From Rhizobium leguminosarum (GTDB lineage Bacteria > Pseudomonadota > Alphaproteobacteria > Rhizobiales > Rhizobiaceae), in assembly GCF_017876795.1 (NCBI RefSeq), contig NZ_JAGIOR010000001.1, forward strand, positions 1,824,501 through 1,888,500: DNA of 64,000 nt. The letters run 5' to 3'. The notes under the pieces are model-generated. The model was given only the letters and a program-made list of their open reading frames with translations. It did not search any database and had not been told where the DNA came from. The stretch's first letter is position 1, and each line of letters opens with the position of its first letter. The translations under genes and the position numbers were made by a program. Shown piece after piece: positions 36,149-45,629 of the stretch.

Positions 36149-36997
36149 ATGAATTCGGAATTTGCCGTTCGTTCGATGCGGCCCGGCGAACTGGAACTCG
36201 TGCTCGAATGGGCGCGTCAGGAGGGCTGGAACCCAGGCCTCGACGATTCGCTTGCATTCATGGAGGCCGATTCGTCCGGATTCTTCGTCGGCGCCATCGG
36301 TGAGGTTCCCGTCGGTTCGATCTCGGTCGTCAAATATGGCGAGAGTTTCGCCTTCCTGGGCCTCTACATCGTTCATCCCGATTTCCGCGGCAAGGGTTAT
36401 GGCAGGACGATCTGGGAGGCGGGCATCGCCAGCGCACACGATCGCACGATCGGTCTCGACGGCGTCGCCGCACAACAGGAGAACTACCGCAAGGCCGGCT
36501 TCGAACCCGCCTACGCCACCCTTCGCTACGGCGGCGTCGCCACCTCCCTGCCGGTCTCGACTCTTGCCGCGCAGCCGGTGCTGGATTCGCGCCTCGAGGG
36601 CCTGCAGCGTTATGATTCGGCGATCTTTCCGCAGCCGCGGGATGCCTTTCTCGCGGCCTGGTGCACGGGTCGTAAGGGTCGCCGCTCGGCGGTGGTGCGC
36701 AAGAGCGGCAAGATCCGCGGTTACGGCACGATCCGCCGTTGCTACGAGGGCTACAAGATCGGCCCGCTTTTTGCCAATGATGCCGACAGCGCCGCAGCAC
36801 TGCTTGCCGAATTGATCCCCGAGGCGAAGGGGGCGGCGATCTTCATCGATATCCCCGCGGAGAACCATGAGGCGGTGGCGCTTGCCGAAAGCCTAGGCCT
36901 TCAACCGGTGTTCGAGACGACTCGCATGTATCGCGGGCCAGCGCCGGCCATCCCGCTAAAGCACGTCTTCGGCGTGACGACTCTGGAGCTTGGTTAG
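36149..36997 (+). CDS. GNAT acetyltransferase with C-terminal GNAT-like domain
   Basis: A 282-aa acetyltransferase. I start at the ATG at 36149 (MNSEFAVRSMRPGELELVLEW), which opens directly into the GNAT fold. The acetyl-CoA loop is IVHPDFRGKGYGRTIWE. The second half (GYGTIRRCYEGYKIGPLFAND to the end) matches the extra C-terminal domain seen in YitH/HolE-type two-domain GNATs. Substrate unknown. It converges with the EamA exporter gene, with five bases between them. Confidence 0.82.
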   Translation: MNSEFAVRSMRPGELELVLEWARQEGWNPGLDDSLAFMEADSSGFFVGAIGEVPVGSISVVKYGESFAFLGLYIVHPDFRGKGYGRTIWEAGIASAHDRTIGLDGVAAQQENYRKAGFEPAYATLRYGGVATSLPVSTLAAQPVLDSRLEGLQRYDSAIFPQPRDAFLAAWCTGRKGRRSAVVRKSGKIRGYGTIRRCYEGYKIGPLFANDADSAAALLAELIPEAKGAAIFIDIPAENHEAVALAESLGLQPVFETTRMYRGPAPAIPLKHVFGVTTLELG

Positions 36998-37002
36998 GTT
37001 AA

Positions 37003-37920
37003 TTAATCCAGCGGTGAGGCGGGAACGGTCGCAGCCGAAACTTTTGGCCGGCCTTTTTCGGCCATCGCGATGCCGCCCAAGGTCAATACCAGCGCGATCA
37101 CATGGAAGGACTGCAGCGTCTCGCCGATCAGGGCGACGGAGAGCAGCGTTCCGAACACTGGCACGAGATTGATGAAGAGGCCGGCCCGGTTGGCGCCGAT
37201 GGCCACCACACCCTTGATGTAGAGGATCTGCGCCACCAAGGAGGGGAAGATCGCCGTGTAGAGCGTGATGACCCAGCCAGCATGGTCCGGCCATTGCGCG
37301 GCATCGCGACCGGCTTCCCAAAGGAGCAGTGGCACCGAGGTCAGCATGGCTGCGAATGCCGGGATCGCCATCAGCGTGCGCCAGTCGAGCGGCGGTTTCC
37401 AGCGCAGGAAGATCGTGTAGACCGAATAGGCGGCAATGGCGATCAGCATCAGTCCATCGCCGCGGTTGAGGCTTAATTGCAGCAGCGTTGTCAGGTCGCC
37501 ATGAGCGGCGGTCAGAGCGACGCCGATCAGCGTCAAGCCGAAGCCGAGACATTGGGCCAGCGAAATGCCGGTGCGGAAGAACATGAAATTCAGCAGGAAG
37601 ATCAGCATCGGGATGCCGGCCTGCTCGATGGCGACATTGATCGCCGTCGTATATTGCACGGCCGAGTAAAGCATAGCGTTGAAAAGCGTGTAGCCGATGA
37701 CGCCGTAAAAGAGGAGCAGCGGCAGGTTTTTCCTGACCACCGGCCAATCCTTCCGCAACTGAGGTACTGAGATCACGGCGATCACCGCCACGGCGAGGAA
37801 CCAGCGCAGGAAGGTCAGCATCATCGGGCTGATGTGCCCGAGTGCGAGCTTGCCGGCGACGGAGTTGCCGCCCCAGCAGAGGGTGGCGACAACGAGGCAG
37901 ATGTAGGCCCTGGCTTGCAA
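37003..37920 (-). CDS. EamA-family (DMT) metabolite exporter
   Basis: A 305-aa ten-span inner-membrane transporter of the drug/metabolite superfamily. The two EamA repeats are clear: the first begins ICLVVATLCWGGNSVAGKLAL, the second GLMLIAIAAYSVYTIFLRW and ends with FGTLLSVALIGETLQSFHVIAL. The start is a TTG at 37920 with GGGAAG nine bases upstream. Likely exports an amino acid or similar small metabolite; specificity unknown. Confidence 0.85.
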   Translation of the reverse strand: MQARAYICLVVATLCWGGNSVAGKLALGHISPMMLTFLRWFLAVAVIAVISVPQLRKDWPVVRKNLPLLLFYGVIGYTLFNAMLYSAVQYTTAINVAIEQAGIPMLIFLLNFMFFRTGISLAQCLGFGLTLIGVALTAAHGDLTTLLQLSLNRGDGLMLIAIAAYSVYTIFLRWKPPLDWRTLMAIPAFAAMLTSVPLLLWEAGRDAAQWPDHAGWVITLYTAIFPSLVAQILYIKGVVAIGANRAGLFINLVPVFGTLLSVALIGETLQSFHVIALVLTLGGIAMAEKGRPKVSAATVPASPLD

Positions 37921-38110
37921 AAGCGTTCTTCCCGTCTTTCCGCGATCGCCGCGCGACGTTTTGTGACGGGCAATAACCTGCCGGCTGCTGATTTGTCACG
38001 TAAAAAGCCCAATCACCTGTGACAACAGGGTCGCTTTCCCAAAAACAAAGCTTTATAGATGCGCGGGTTTGAGCAGGTGTGCGGTTTCCGCCGGTAACAG
38101 GAAGAGTTGG

Positions 38111-39409
38111 ATGACGAACGTAGTCGTGGTCGGTTCGCAATGGGGTGACGAAGGCAAGGGCAAAATTGTCGACTGGCTTTCGGAGCGTGCGGATATTGTC
38201 GTGCGCTATCAGGGCGGACACAATGCCGGCCATACGCTCGTCATCGACGGCACGAGCTACAAGCTCTCGCTGCTGCCTTCCGGCGTCGTGCGTCCGGGCA
38301 AGATGGCGGTGATCGGCAACGGCGTCGTCGTCGACCCGCATGCGCTGATCGCCGAGATCGGTCGGCTGGAGGCCCAGGGCGTGACGGTGACGCCTGATAA
38401 TCTGCGTATCGCCGACAATGCGACGCTCATCCTGTCGCTGCACCGTGAGCTCGACGCGATGCGCGAGGATGCGGCGTCAAACAGCGGCACCAAGATCGGC
38501 ACGACACGCCGCGGCATCGGTCCGGCTTATGAAGACAAGGTCGGCCGCCGCGCCATCCGGGTGATGGATCTTGCCGATCTCGACAGTCTTGCCGGCAAGG
38601 TCGACCGTATTCTGACGCATCACAATGCGCTTCGTCGCGGCCTCGGCGTCGCCGAAGTCAGCCATCAGTCGATCATGGATGAACTGACCTCGGTGGCCGA
38701 TCGGGTGCTGCCGTTCCGTGACACCGTCTGGCTTTTCCTCGACAAGGAGCGCCGCAAGGGCTCCCGCATCCTCTTCGAGGGTGCGCAGGGGACCCTGCTC
38801 GATATCGATCACGGCACCTATCCTTTCGTGACCTCGTCGAACACCGTGGCTGGCCAGGCCGCGGCCGGTTCCGGCATGGGGCCGGGCTCGCTCGGCTATA
38901 TCCTCGGCATCACCAAGGCCTATACGACCCGCGTCGGCGAAGGTCCGTTCCCGACGGAGCTCACGGACGCGGTTGGCCAGTTCCTCGGCGAAAAGGGTCA
39001 TGAGTTCGGGACCGTGACCGGGCGCAAGCGTCGTTGCGGCTGGTTCGACGCCGCACTCGTGCGTCAATCGGTCGCCACCAACGGCATCACGGGCATCGCG
39101 CTCACCAAGCTCGACGTACTCGATGGCCTCGAGGAATTGAAGATCTGCGTCGGCTATATGCTCGACGGCGAACAGATTGATCATCTTCCGGCAAGCCAAG
39201 TAGCGCAAGCTAGGGTCGAACCGATCTACATCACGCTGGAGGGGTGGAAGGAATCGACTGTCGGCGCCCGCAGTTGGGCGGATCTGCCGGCACAGGCGAT
39301 CAAATATGTTCGCCAGGTCGAGGAACTGATCGGGGCGCCTGTCGCGCTCCTTTCCACCAGCCCGGAGCGGGATGACACGATACTTGTGACCGATCCGTTT
39401 GAGGATTAA
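38111..39409 (+). CDS. purA: adenylosuccinate synthetase PurA
   Basis: A 432-aa enzyme of AMP synthesis that joins IMP and aspartate using GTP. The N-terminal P-loop [16 protein letters not shown] is diagnostic, followed by [46 protein letters not shown] sequence, and the GTP-specificity segment [13 protein letters not shown]. Start ATG at 38111 is preceded by GGAAGAG. Length is standard. It stands alone, with no other purine gene in the window. Confidence 0.97.
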   Translation: MTNVVVVGSQWGDEGKGKIVDWLSERADIVVRYQGGHNAGHTLVIDGTSYKLSLLPSGVVRPGKMAVIGNGVVVDPHALIAEIGRLEAQGVTVTPDNLRIADNATLILSLHRELDAMREDAASNSGTKIGTTRRGIGPAYEDKVGRRAIRVMDLADLDSLAGKVDRILTHHNALRRGLGVAEVSHQSIMDELTSVADRVLPFRDTVWLFLDKERRKGSRILFEGAQGTLLDIDHGTYPFVTSSNTVAGQAAAGSGMGPGSLGYILGITKAYTTRVGEGPFPTELTDAVGQFLGEKGHEFGTVTGRKRRCGWFDAALVRQSVATNGITGIALTKLDVLDGLEELKICVGYMLDGEQIDHLPASQVAQARVEPIYITLEGWKESTVGARSWADLPAQAIKYVRQVEELIGAPVALLSTSPERDDTILVTDPFED

Positions 39410-39469
39410 GCTCACGGGTCACTGTGGAGGATAGTTCGGTAGGGTGCCGGACTTCTTGAGAAAGTACTG

Positions 39470-41965
39470 ATGGCGGATTTTATTGCAGTTATTCGGCGGG
39501 CCGTCGACGGCCTGGCTGAAAATACCCCCGAGATGCGGGTGAAAGTCTACGAACGTGCCCGCGGCGCAGTGCAGCGGCAGCTCGAGAACATGAAGCCGCG
39601 CCCGCCGGAAGCCATGCTGCAACGCCAGCTTGAAAAGCTCGAGGCCGCCATCCGCGAAGTGGAAGGTGAACACTCCGAGGCGCTGCCGCTTGAGGCGGCG
39701 GTTGCCGCGGTGCCCGCGCTGGAATCCTCGGAAGAACAAACGGTTCACGACGAAGCCGAACCGGCGCCTGCACCAGAGGCGGCCGTCGACGAGCCGGTCT
39801 ATGAGGCCGATGCGAAACCGCAGGTGGCCGAGGACGCCGACGAGCCCGATCACGGGGAAGCGGGTGCGCCTGAGGAAGTTGACGAAGAGGTCGCCGCCGA
39901 GGAGCCTCTTTCGCGGGAAACACCTGTTCCAGCCGAGACACTTGTTCCTGAGACACTGGCCTCGCCGGAGACATCCGTCGAGACATACTGGCATCCTTCG
40001 CATGAGGAGGAAGCGCCGGCCGAGGAATGGCATGCAAGCGAGGCGCACGACGTTGCTGCCGAAGACGTGCCGGCCGAACCTGACAGCTGGGAGCCGCCTG
40101 CCGAGCATCGCAACGAGGAATCCGGCGAATATCATCCCGACGAGCAGCATCCCGCAGAGGCCGAAGAACTCGCGGCCGAACCGGTGACGGTGGAAAGCGA
40201 GGAGACGGCTGCCGAGAAGGCGTACGAGCCCGTCGAGCCGCTCCAGCCGATCACCCGTGGCATAGACCATGCGTCCAACCGGCTGGTGGAGCCGGTCGCC
40301 GATTTCGATCGTCCGCAGGAATTCGTCGAGCACAGCCGCGAGGAGCCGCTACAGGCCGAAGCTGCGGCGCATTTCGATCCCGTCTGGACCGAGCCTGCCG
40401 CCGAAACGCCGGCTCCGGCGCCGAAGGATGCGGAGACCGAATGGGCGGAAGAGGAACTCCGGCAGTATTCGCAGACGGCGCCGATCACCCCGGATGTCTC
40501 GGCGCGCGCCTTTGAAGAGGTGATATCGAGCCTCGAAAAGGCGGCACCTGCCGCCGTCATGCCGGCGGCCAAGGAAAGTTTCTCCTGGGAGACCGCAGCC
40601 TTCGACGATCTGCCGCCGATCGATGCCAGCAGCAATAAAAAGACGCCTGTGGCATCGCATTTCGACGATGTCGATATCTTCGCGGAAGTGCACAACGGCA
40701 AGCCGGCGCCTGCTAGCGGCGCGCCGAGCGAGGAATGGCGCGAGGCGAAGGCGCTGCGCGGCTACGACCGCCGCGGCTCGGTCGCCGCAGACGATGATGA
40801 CACCAATCCGGCGATGGATATCGATCAGATCGTCGCTTCCAAGCTGCAGGGCAAGAATTTCCGGATGGAGCCGAAGCGCCGCCGCTTCGGCATCGGCACT
40901 GTGATCACACTCATCTTCGCGCTCATCTTGATCGGCGGCGGCGCCTATGCCGGCTGGATGAACAGAGAGGCGCTGGTGGCGATGGTCGACGGGCTCGTCA
41001 GTTCGGCACCGTCGCAGGCGACCAAGAACGAAGCGCCGCCGCCGGCTAGCTCCGCGACGCCTGCCCAGCCGGGCGCGGTGGCGCCAGCTCAGCCGACCAC
41101 GCCAGGAGCACAGAATACTCCAGTGGCGCCGGCCCAGCCGAACCCGCAGGTGGCGTCATTGAACAATGACGGGGCCGTGGCCAATTCGAAATTCACGCAG
41201 CGGCTGCTGACGGATGGGACCGAGGTCGACAGCGGACCGGCGACGGTGCCGGGAACGCCGACCGCGGAAGGAAAATCGGTCGCCGAACAGAATGTCGCTG
41301 CAGCCGATACGCCGCCTGCCAGCGCCCAGGGCGATGTCGCACCAGCCGAAACGCTGACGCCGAACGGTCCGGCGGCATCGCCGCAGCAGACTGCTCCCGT
41401 CGGGTCGTCGCAAAAGATGTTCCTCTATGAGGAACGTATCGGCCAAAGCTCGCCGACGGCGATCGAGGGATCGGTCGTCTGGAGCGTGCAGCACGAGGCC
41501 GGCCAGGACGGCCGCCAGGAGGCGACGGTGCAAGGCAACGTCACTGTGCCTGAGCGAAATCTCTCGGCTCTCGTCACCTTCAAACGCAATTCCGATCCGT
41601 CGCTGCCGGCAAGCCATCTGGTCGAGATCGTTTTCTCGGTGCCGCCGAATTTCGAAGGCGGCAGTATCGACAGCGTCCAGCGCATCTCGATGAAGCGCAC
41701 AGAGCAGGACCGCGGCGACGCGCTGATCGCGGTTCCGGCCAAGATCACCGACGATTTCCACATGATCGCGCTCAACGACTATCCCGATGCGCGCAAGGCC
41801 AATCTCGATCTGATGGCGACCCGCAGCTGGATCGATATCCCAGTCACCTACCGCAACGGTCGCCGCGCACTGCTGACGATGGAAAAGGGCAATACGGGAA
41901 CAGATGCCTTCAATTCCGCGATCAAGGAATGGACCACGCTCGGGGATGTGTCGACGAGCCAGTGA
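39470..41965 (+). CDS. large acidic single-span membrane protein, function unknown
   Basis: An 831-aa protein I cannot name. Residues 1-65 form a basic helical domain (MADFIAVIRRAVDGLAENTP). A very acidic low-complexity region rich in Glu, Ala and Pro runs to about 470. One membrane span (GTVITLIFALILIGGGAYAGW) follows a basic KRRRF stop-transfer. A Pro/Ala linker then leads to a periplasmic C-terminal domain of about 190 residues with conserved-looking beta segments (VVWSVQHEAGQDGRQEATVQ, FKRNSDPSLPASHLVEIVFS). This resembles a scaffold linking cytoplasm and envelope. It follows purA and ends at a good terminator. Confidence 0.8.
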   Translation: MADFIAVIRRAVDGLAENTPEMRVKVYERARGAVQRQLENMKPRPPEAMLQRQLEKLEAAIREVEGEHSEALPLEAAVAAVPALESSEEQTVHDEAEPAPAPEAAVDEPVYEADAKPQVAEDADEPDHGEAGAPEEVDEEVAAEEPLSRETPVPAETLVPETLASPETSVETYWHPSHEEEAPAEEWHASEAHDVAAEDVPAEPDSWEPPAEHRNEESGEYHPDEQHPAEAEELAAEPVTVESEETAAEKAYEPVEPLQPITRGIDHASNRLVEPVADFDRPQEFVEHSREEPLQAEAAAHFDPVWTEPAAETPAPAPKDAETEWAEEELRQYSQTAPITPDVSARAFEEVISSLEKAAPAAVMPAAKESFSWETAAFDDLPPIDASSNKKTPVASHFDDVDIFAEVHNGKPAPASGAPSEEWREAKALRGYDRRGSVAADDDDTNPAMDIDQIVASKLQGKNFRMEPKRRRFGIGTVITLIFALILIGGGAYAGWMNREALVAMVDGLVSSAPSQATKNEAPPPASSATPAQPGAVAPAQPTTPGAQNTPVAPAQPNPQVASLNNDGAVANSKFTQRLLTDGTEVDSGPATVPGTPTAEGKSVAEQNVAAADTPPASAQGDVAPAETLTPNGPAASPQQTAPVGSSQKMFLYEERIGQSSPTAIEGSVVWSVQHEAGQDGRQEATVQGNVTVPERNLSALVTFKRNSDPSLPASHLVEIVFSVPPNFEGGSIDSVQRISMKRTEQDRGDALIAVPAKITDDFHMIALNDYPDARKANLDLMATRSWIDIPVTYRNGRRALLTMEKGNTGTDAFNSAIKEWTTLGDVSTSQ

Positions 41966-42037
41966 TGGTTATCCCCACTGCCAGCTTTCACGGCCTTTGA
42001 CAGGGTGCCGAGGCTGCGAAAAGGGGATGAAAACAGA

Positions 42038-42066
42038 AAGGCGGGCCGCAAGGACCCGCCTTCTTT
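42038..42066 (+). terminator. Rho-independent terminator after the acidic membrane protein gene
   Basis: AAGGCGGG (42038-42045) pairs with CCCGCCTT (42055-42062) around a 9-nt loop, followed by CTTT and an AT-rich tract. Confidence 0.75.
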
Positions 42067-42069
42067 AAT

Positions 42070-42175
42070 TCTAAAGCGCGTCGCGTCAAACTCGATTCAT
42101 GAGACGCGCGCTAATTCTTTGTTTTTATGCATGTCGTTGTCCCGGCACCGCTGCGCACTTCCGGGCGACATGCAT
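42070..42175 (+). repeat. palindromic mosaic repeat, family 2, copy D
   Basis: Two hairpin modules: one starting CTAAAGCGCGTCGCG and closing with GACGCGCGCTAA, and one starting ATGCATGTCG and closing with CGACATGCAT. The same unit is at 61385-61491, and a deleted version lies at 54247-54300. It lies in the gap between the acidic membrane protein gene and the 3' end of rpoH. Confidence 0.8.
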
Positions 42176-42189
42176 TATCACGCGGCAGT

Positions 42190-43098
42190 TTATGCCGTCG
42201 CTTCGACGACGCGGACCGCCTTGGCGCGTTCCTGGGCTTCCTTGCGGACAGCGTCCTGCACCTTTTCGAAGGCGCGAACCTCGATCTGACGGACGCGTTC
42301 GCGGCTGATGTCGAATTCTGTCGAAAGGTCTTCCAGGGTCACCGGATCCTCGGCGAGGCGGCGAGCCTCGAAGATACGGCGTTCGCGCTCGTTCAGCACG
42401 CTCATCGCTTTCGCCAGCATACGCCGGCGGGTATCGAGCTCATCCTGTTCGATCAGCACGTCTTCCTGGCTGTCATGGTCATCCACCAGCCAATCCTGCC
42501 ATTGGCCGCTGTCACCTTCGGCCGCCTTGATCGGCGCGTTCAGTGAGGCGTCGCCGGACAGACGGCGGTTCATCGAAATGACCTCCTCCTCCGAGACTTT
42601 CAGCTTGGTGGCGATTTCGGAGACATGCTCCGGCTTCAGGTCGCCGTCATCGATGGCCTGGATGCGGCCTTTCAGCCGGCGCAAGTTGAAGAACAGCCGC
42701 TTCTGGTTGGCGGTTGTACCCATCTTCACGAGCGACCATGAACGCAGAATATATTCCTGGATCGAGGCCTTGATCCACCACATAGCGTAGGTGGCAAGGC
42801 GGAAGCCCCGCTCGGCATCGAATTTCTTGACGGCCTGCATCAGGCCGACATTGCCTTCCGAGACGACTTCGCCGATCGGCAGGCCGTAGCCGCGATAGCC
42901 CATCGCGATCTTTGCGACGAGGCGAAGATGGCTGGTGACGAGTTGGTGGGCGGCGTCGCGATCACCGTGTTCTGCATAACGCTTGGCGAGCATGTATTCC
43001 TGCTGCGGCTCAAGCATCGGAAATTTGCGGATTTCGTCAAGGTAACGATTAAGACCGGCTTCGCCGGCGGTAATGGACGGCAAGGTATTTCGGGCCAT
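42190..43098 (-). CDS. rpoH: heat-shock sigma factor RpoH (sigma-32)
   Basis: A 302-aa sigma factor directing heat-shock transcription. The ATG at 43098 has AGGAGGG seven bases upstream. Region 2 shows EGNVGLMQAVKKFDAERGFRLATYAMWWIKASIQEYI-type sequence, and the RpoH box appears as QKRLFFNLRRLKGR. Region 4 is LEDLSTEFDISRERVRQIEVRAFEKVQ. Rhizobia often have two rpoH genes; this resembles the major RpoH1. A hairpin at 43239-43260 separates it from the pseudouridine synthase gene. Confidence 0.95.
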   Translation of the reverse strand: MARNTLPSITAGEAGLNRYLDEIRKFPMLEPQQEYMLAKRYAEHGDRDAAHQLVTSHLRLVAKIAMGYRGYGLPIGEVVSEGNVGLMQAVKKFDAERGFRLATYAMWWIKASIQEYILRSWSLVKMGTTANQKRLFFNLRRLKGRIQAIDDGDLKPEHVSEIATKLKVSEEEVISMNRRLSGDASLNAPIKAAEGDSGQWQDWLVDDHDSQEDVLIEQDELDTRRRMLAKAMSVLNERERRIFEARRLAEDPVTLEDLSTEFDISRERVRQIEVRAFEKVQDAVRKEAQERAKAVRVVEATA

Positions 43099-43238
43099 AG
43101 TGCACCCTCCTAAAGTGGATTCCGGCTCCCGTTGGCAACGCGTCCTCGCGTTAAAAAGGCAGCCGGGACGTGCGGCTCTACTGCAGCCCGCACTAAGTCT
43201 ATATACAGATAAGTGTGGCGAAACGGCGGTTCAAGGTG

Positions 43239-43260
43239 CCTCTCACGCAGGTGTGAGAGG
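43239..43260 (-). terminator. hairpin between the pseudouridine synthase gene and rpoH
   Basis: CCTCTCAC (43239-43246) pairs with GTGAGAGG (43253-43260) around a 6-nt loop, 16 bases after the pseudouridine synthase stop. There is no T-run, so termination strength is uncertain; it could also be part of the rpoH leader. Confidence 0.45.
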
Positions 43261-43275
43261 GGCTCGCAGTCGCCT

Positions 43276-44301
43276 CTATCCTCGCAATGAATCGACCAAT
43301 TCCACCATATCATCCGGCAGCGGCACTTCGAAATGCATGATTTCGCCGGTGCGGGGATGCTCGAACTGCAGCATGAAGGCATGCAGCGCCTGGCGGCCGA
43401 AACTGTTGACGACCTTGCGGATCTCTTCGGGCAGGATATTGGCCTTGGTCTTGAAGCCAGCGCCGTAAACCGTGTCGCCGAGCAGCGGATGGCCGATATG
43501 GGCCATATGGACACGGATCTGGTGGGTGCGGCCAGTTTCGAGGTGGCACTCGACCAGCGAAGCAAGCGCGGTAGCGTCGGGCTTTTCATGGAAGCGCTCG
43601 ATCACCTCGTAATGGGTGATCGCCTCGTCGGCGTCATGACTGTCGGGGCGCTTGACGGCGCGGCGCGTGCGATCGCCGGTGGCGCGGCCAAGCGGCGCGT
43701 CGACCGTGCCCGTCAGCGAGCGGGGCCGGCCCCAGACGACGGCCTGATAGGCCCGCTCCAGCGGCATGGTGCGGCCATGGTCGGCAAATTGGAGCGAGAG
43801 GTGGCGATGGGCAATATCGTTCTTGGCGACGACCATGACGCCTGTCGTATCTTTGTCGAGACGGTGGACGATTCCAGGCCGGCGCACGCCGCCGATGCCG
43901 GAGAGCGTATCGCCGCAATGATAGATCAGCGCGTTGACCAGTGTCCCCGTCCAGTTGCCGGGGCCGGGATGGACGACGAGACCGGAAGGCTTGGAGATGA
44001 CGATGACGTCGTCGTCCTCATGGAGGATATCGAGGGGGATGTCCTCGCCCTGCGGCGTCGGGTCTTCCGGTTCGGGCAGCGTAATTTCGAAGCTATCGCC
44101 GTTGCGCACCTTGCGCTGGGGGTCGGTGACGGGTTCGCCGCGCAGAAAAACCTGGCCGTCCTTGATCAGCGCCTTGATGCGGCTGCGCGAAAATTCCTCG
44201 CCGACCTGTGCCGTCAGCCAGGTGTCGAGCCGGCCTTCTGCGGTTCCATCGGCAGTCAGGACTTTTCTATTGCCGGCTGCTTGTTTAAAGGGGTCGCTCA
44301 A
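43276..44301 (-). CDS. RluA/RluD-family 23S rRNA pseudouridine synthase
   Basis: Isomerises uridines in large-subunit rRNA. An S4 RNA-binding domain is at the N-terminus (GRLDTWLTAQVGEEFSRSRIKALIKDGQV), then the catalytic domain with HRLDKDTTGVMVVAK (nucleophilic Asp) and HLETGRTHQIRVHMAHIGHP. I prefer a TTG start at 44301 (LSDPFKQAAG) with GGAGAAG upstream, giving 341 aa. A GTG at 44340 would give 354 aa and leave only two bases to the divergent gene. RluD-type, but paralogues make the target site uncertain. Confidence 0.88.
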   Translation of the reverse strand: MSDPFKQAAGNRKVLTADGTAEGRLDTWLTAQVGEEFSRSRIKALIKDGQVFLRGEPVTDPQRKVRNGDSFEITLPEPEDPTPQGEDIPLDILHEDDDVIVISKPSGLVVHPGPGNWTGTLVNALIYHCGDTLSGIGGVRRPGIVHRLDKDTTGVMVVAKNDIAHRHLSLQFADHGRTMPLERAYQAVVWGRPRSLTGTVDAPLGRATGDRTRRAVKRPDSHDADEAITHYEVIERFHEKPDATALASLVECHLETGRTHQIRVHMAHIGHPLLGDTVYGAGFKTKANILPEEIRKVVNSFGRQALHAFMLQFEHPRTGEIMHFEVPLPDDMVELVDSLRG

Positions 44302-44342
44302 GACGCTTCTTCTCCGACGTATTTTTAGAATGGGACGCACAG

Positions 44343-44729
44343 ATGACAGCTATCGAGCCAGACGATCAGGAAGAGAAGCCCCTTGATCCGGCGATGGAAA
44401 GTGTCCGGCGCAAGATGGTCCGCCTGCAGATCGTTTCCGGCGCCATCATGTTCGTGAGCCTTATGGCGGTCTTCGGAGCGGTTGTCTATAAGACGATGCG
44501 CAGCGAACCGAAGGACACGGCGACGACGGTTTCCGCCTCCGGCGTGCCTTCGGATGCGCCGCTTGCGGCGACGGTTTCCCTGCCGCTCGGCTTCAAGGTG
44601 CAGTCCACTTCGTTTTCTGCAGGGCAGATCCTGTTTTACGGCGAAACGGTCGAGGGCAAGAGTAAGGCGTTGGTCTTCGATCTCAGGACCGGCCGAACGG
44701 TCGCCGATCTCACCGTCTCGGGCAATTGA
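44343..44729 (+). CDS. small single-span membrane protein (DUF6476-like)
   Basis: A 128-aa protein with a cytoplasmic N-terminus of 27 residues, one span (LQIVSGAIMFVSLMAVFGAVVYK) and a periplasmic domain with the pattern LPLGFKVQSTSFSAGQILFYGE. I recall this as an uncharacterised alphaproteobacterial family (DUF6476), but cannot confirm it. It is divergent from the pseudouridine synthase and seven bases from the SpoU methyltransferase gene, so it is likely co-transcribed with an RNA-modification enzyme. Confidence 0.7.
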   Translation: MTAIEPDDQEEKPLDPAMESVRRKMVRLQIVSGAIMFVSLMAVFGAVVYKTMRSEPKDTATTVSASGVPSDAPLAATVSLPLGFKVQSTSFSAGQILFYGETVEGKSKALVFDLRTGRTVADLTVSGN

Positions 44730-44736
44730 GGCCGGC

Positions 44737-45561
44737 ATGGCCGCCGCCCCGATCGCCATCGACAGCGCCGACGATCCACGCGTCGCGGAATTCCGCAACA
44801 TCCGTGAGCGCGACCTGACGGGCAGAGAGAACCGCTTCATTGCCGAAGGCACTGTCGTGCTGCGCATGCTCGCCGAAGCGCATGTGGGAGGCCGCGGCTT
44901 TTTTGCCGAGAAGATCCTGCTGCTGCGCAACCGCGTCGACGGTGTTCTGCCGATCCTGGAACGATTGCCGGCCGATGTGCCGGTCTATGTCGCCGAGGCC
45001 GATGTGCTCAACGGCGTCGTTGGTTTCCATCTGCATCGCGGGGTACTCGCACTCGGCCGGCGGGAGGATCGCGGAGAGGCGGCACTTCTCGACGCGCTGC
45101 CGGAACGGGCGCTGGTGCTCGTTGGCTGCGGCATTTCCAATCATGACAATGTCGGCTCGATGTTCCGCAATGCGGCCGCCTTCCAGGGAGATGCAGTGCT
45201 GCTCGACGAAACCAGCTGTGATCCGCTCTACCGCAAGGCGCTGCGTGTCTCGGTCGGTTCGGTGCTGAGCGTTCCGCACCGGCGCGGCGGCAAGGCGCTG
45301 GACGTGCTCCTGGCTCTTGCCGATCGGGGCTTTGCCATCTGGACGCTTTCGCCGTACGGCAAGAGCGATATCCGCGCCATTCCGGCTTCAATGCGCATGG
45401 CGCTCGTCGTCGGCACCGAGGGCGAGGGGTTGCCGGAGGCGCTGCTTTCGCGGTTTCAGAGCGCGCGCATTCCACAGTCGGAGGAGCTCGACAGCCTTAA
45501 CGCCGCGACGGCGACGGGGATCGCTTTGTTTTCCATGGCTTCCGTGATGGGTCGGATCTAA
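44737..45561 (+). CDS. SpoU/TrmH-family RNA 2'-O-methyltransferase
   Basis: A 274-aa SPOUT-fold methyltransferase that uses S-adenosylmethionine. An N-terminal substrate-binding part (DDPRVAEFRNIRERDLTGRENRFIAEG) precedes the three SpoU motifs: SNHDNVGSMFRNAAAF, ALVVGTEGEGLP, and IPQSEELDSLNAATATGIALF, which form the trefoil knot. tRNA or rRNA target cannot be told. The start at 44737 follows a GAGG site. A half RIME-like element begins just after the stop. Confidence 0.88.
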   Translation: MAAAPIAIDSADDPRVAEFRNIRERDLTGRENRFIAEGTVVLRMLAEAHVGGRGFFAEKILLLRNRVDGVLPILERLPADVPVYVAEADVLNGVVGFHLHRGVLALGRREDRGEAALLDALPERALVLVGCGISNHDNVGSMFRNAAAFQGDAVLLDETSCDPLYRKALRVSVGSVLSVPHRRGGKALDVLLALADRGFAIWTLSPYGKSDIRAIPASMRMALVVGTEGEGLPEALLSRFQSARIPQSEELDSLNAATATGIALFSMASVMGRI

Positions 45562-45623
45562 TTTCAGCGCCGCGCGTCTGAAAAGACGCGCAAAGGACGC
45601 TGTAACACTTTGAATGGCTGCAT
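45562..45623 (-). repeat. RIME-like element, half copy C (second palindrome only)
   Basis: In reverse orientation this matches the second palindrome of copies A and B, with the GTGTTACAGCG...GACGCGC...GCGCTG module and the short spacer up to CTGCAT. It then stops where the first palindrome should begin. The truncation shows that the two modules can exist separately. Confidence 0.7.
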
Positions 45624-45629
45624 ACGATC

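Noticed and set aside
36956..38443. 495-codon open frame on the minus strand
   Set aside because: It crosses the EamA gene in another frame and enters purA antisense; Arg-rich and without motifs.
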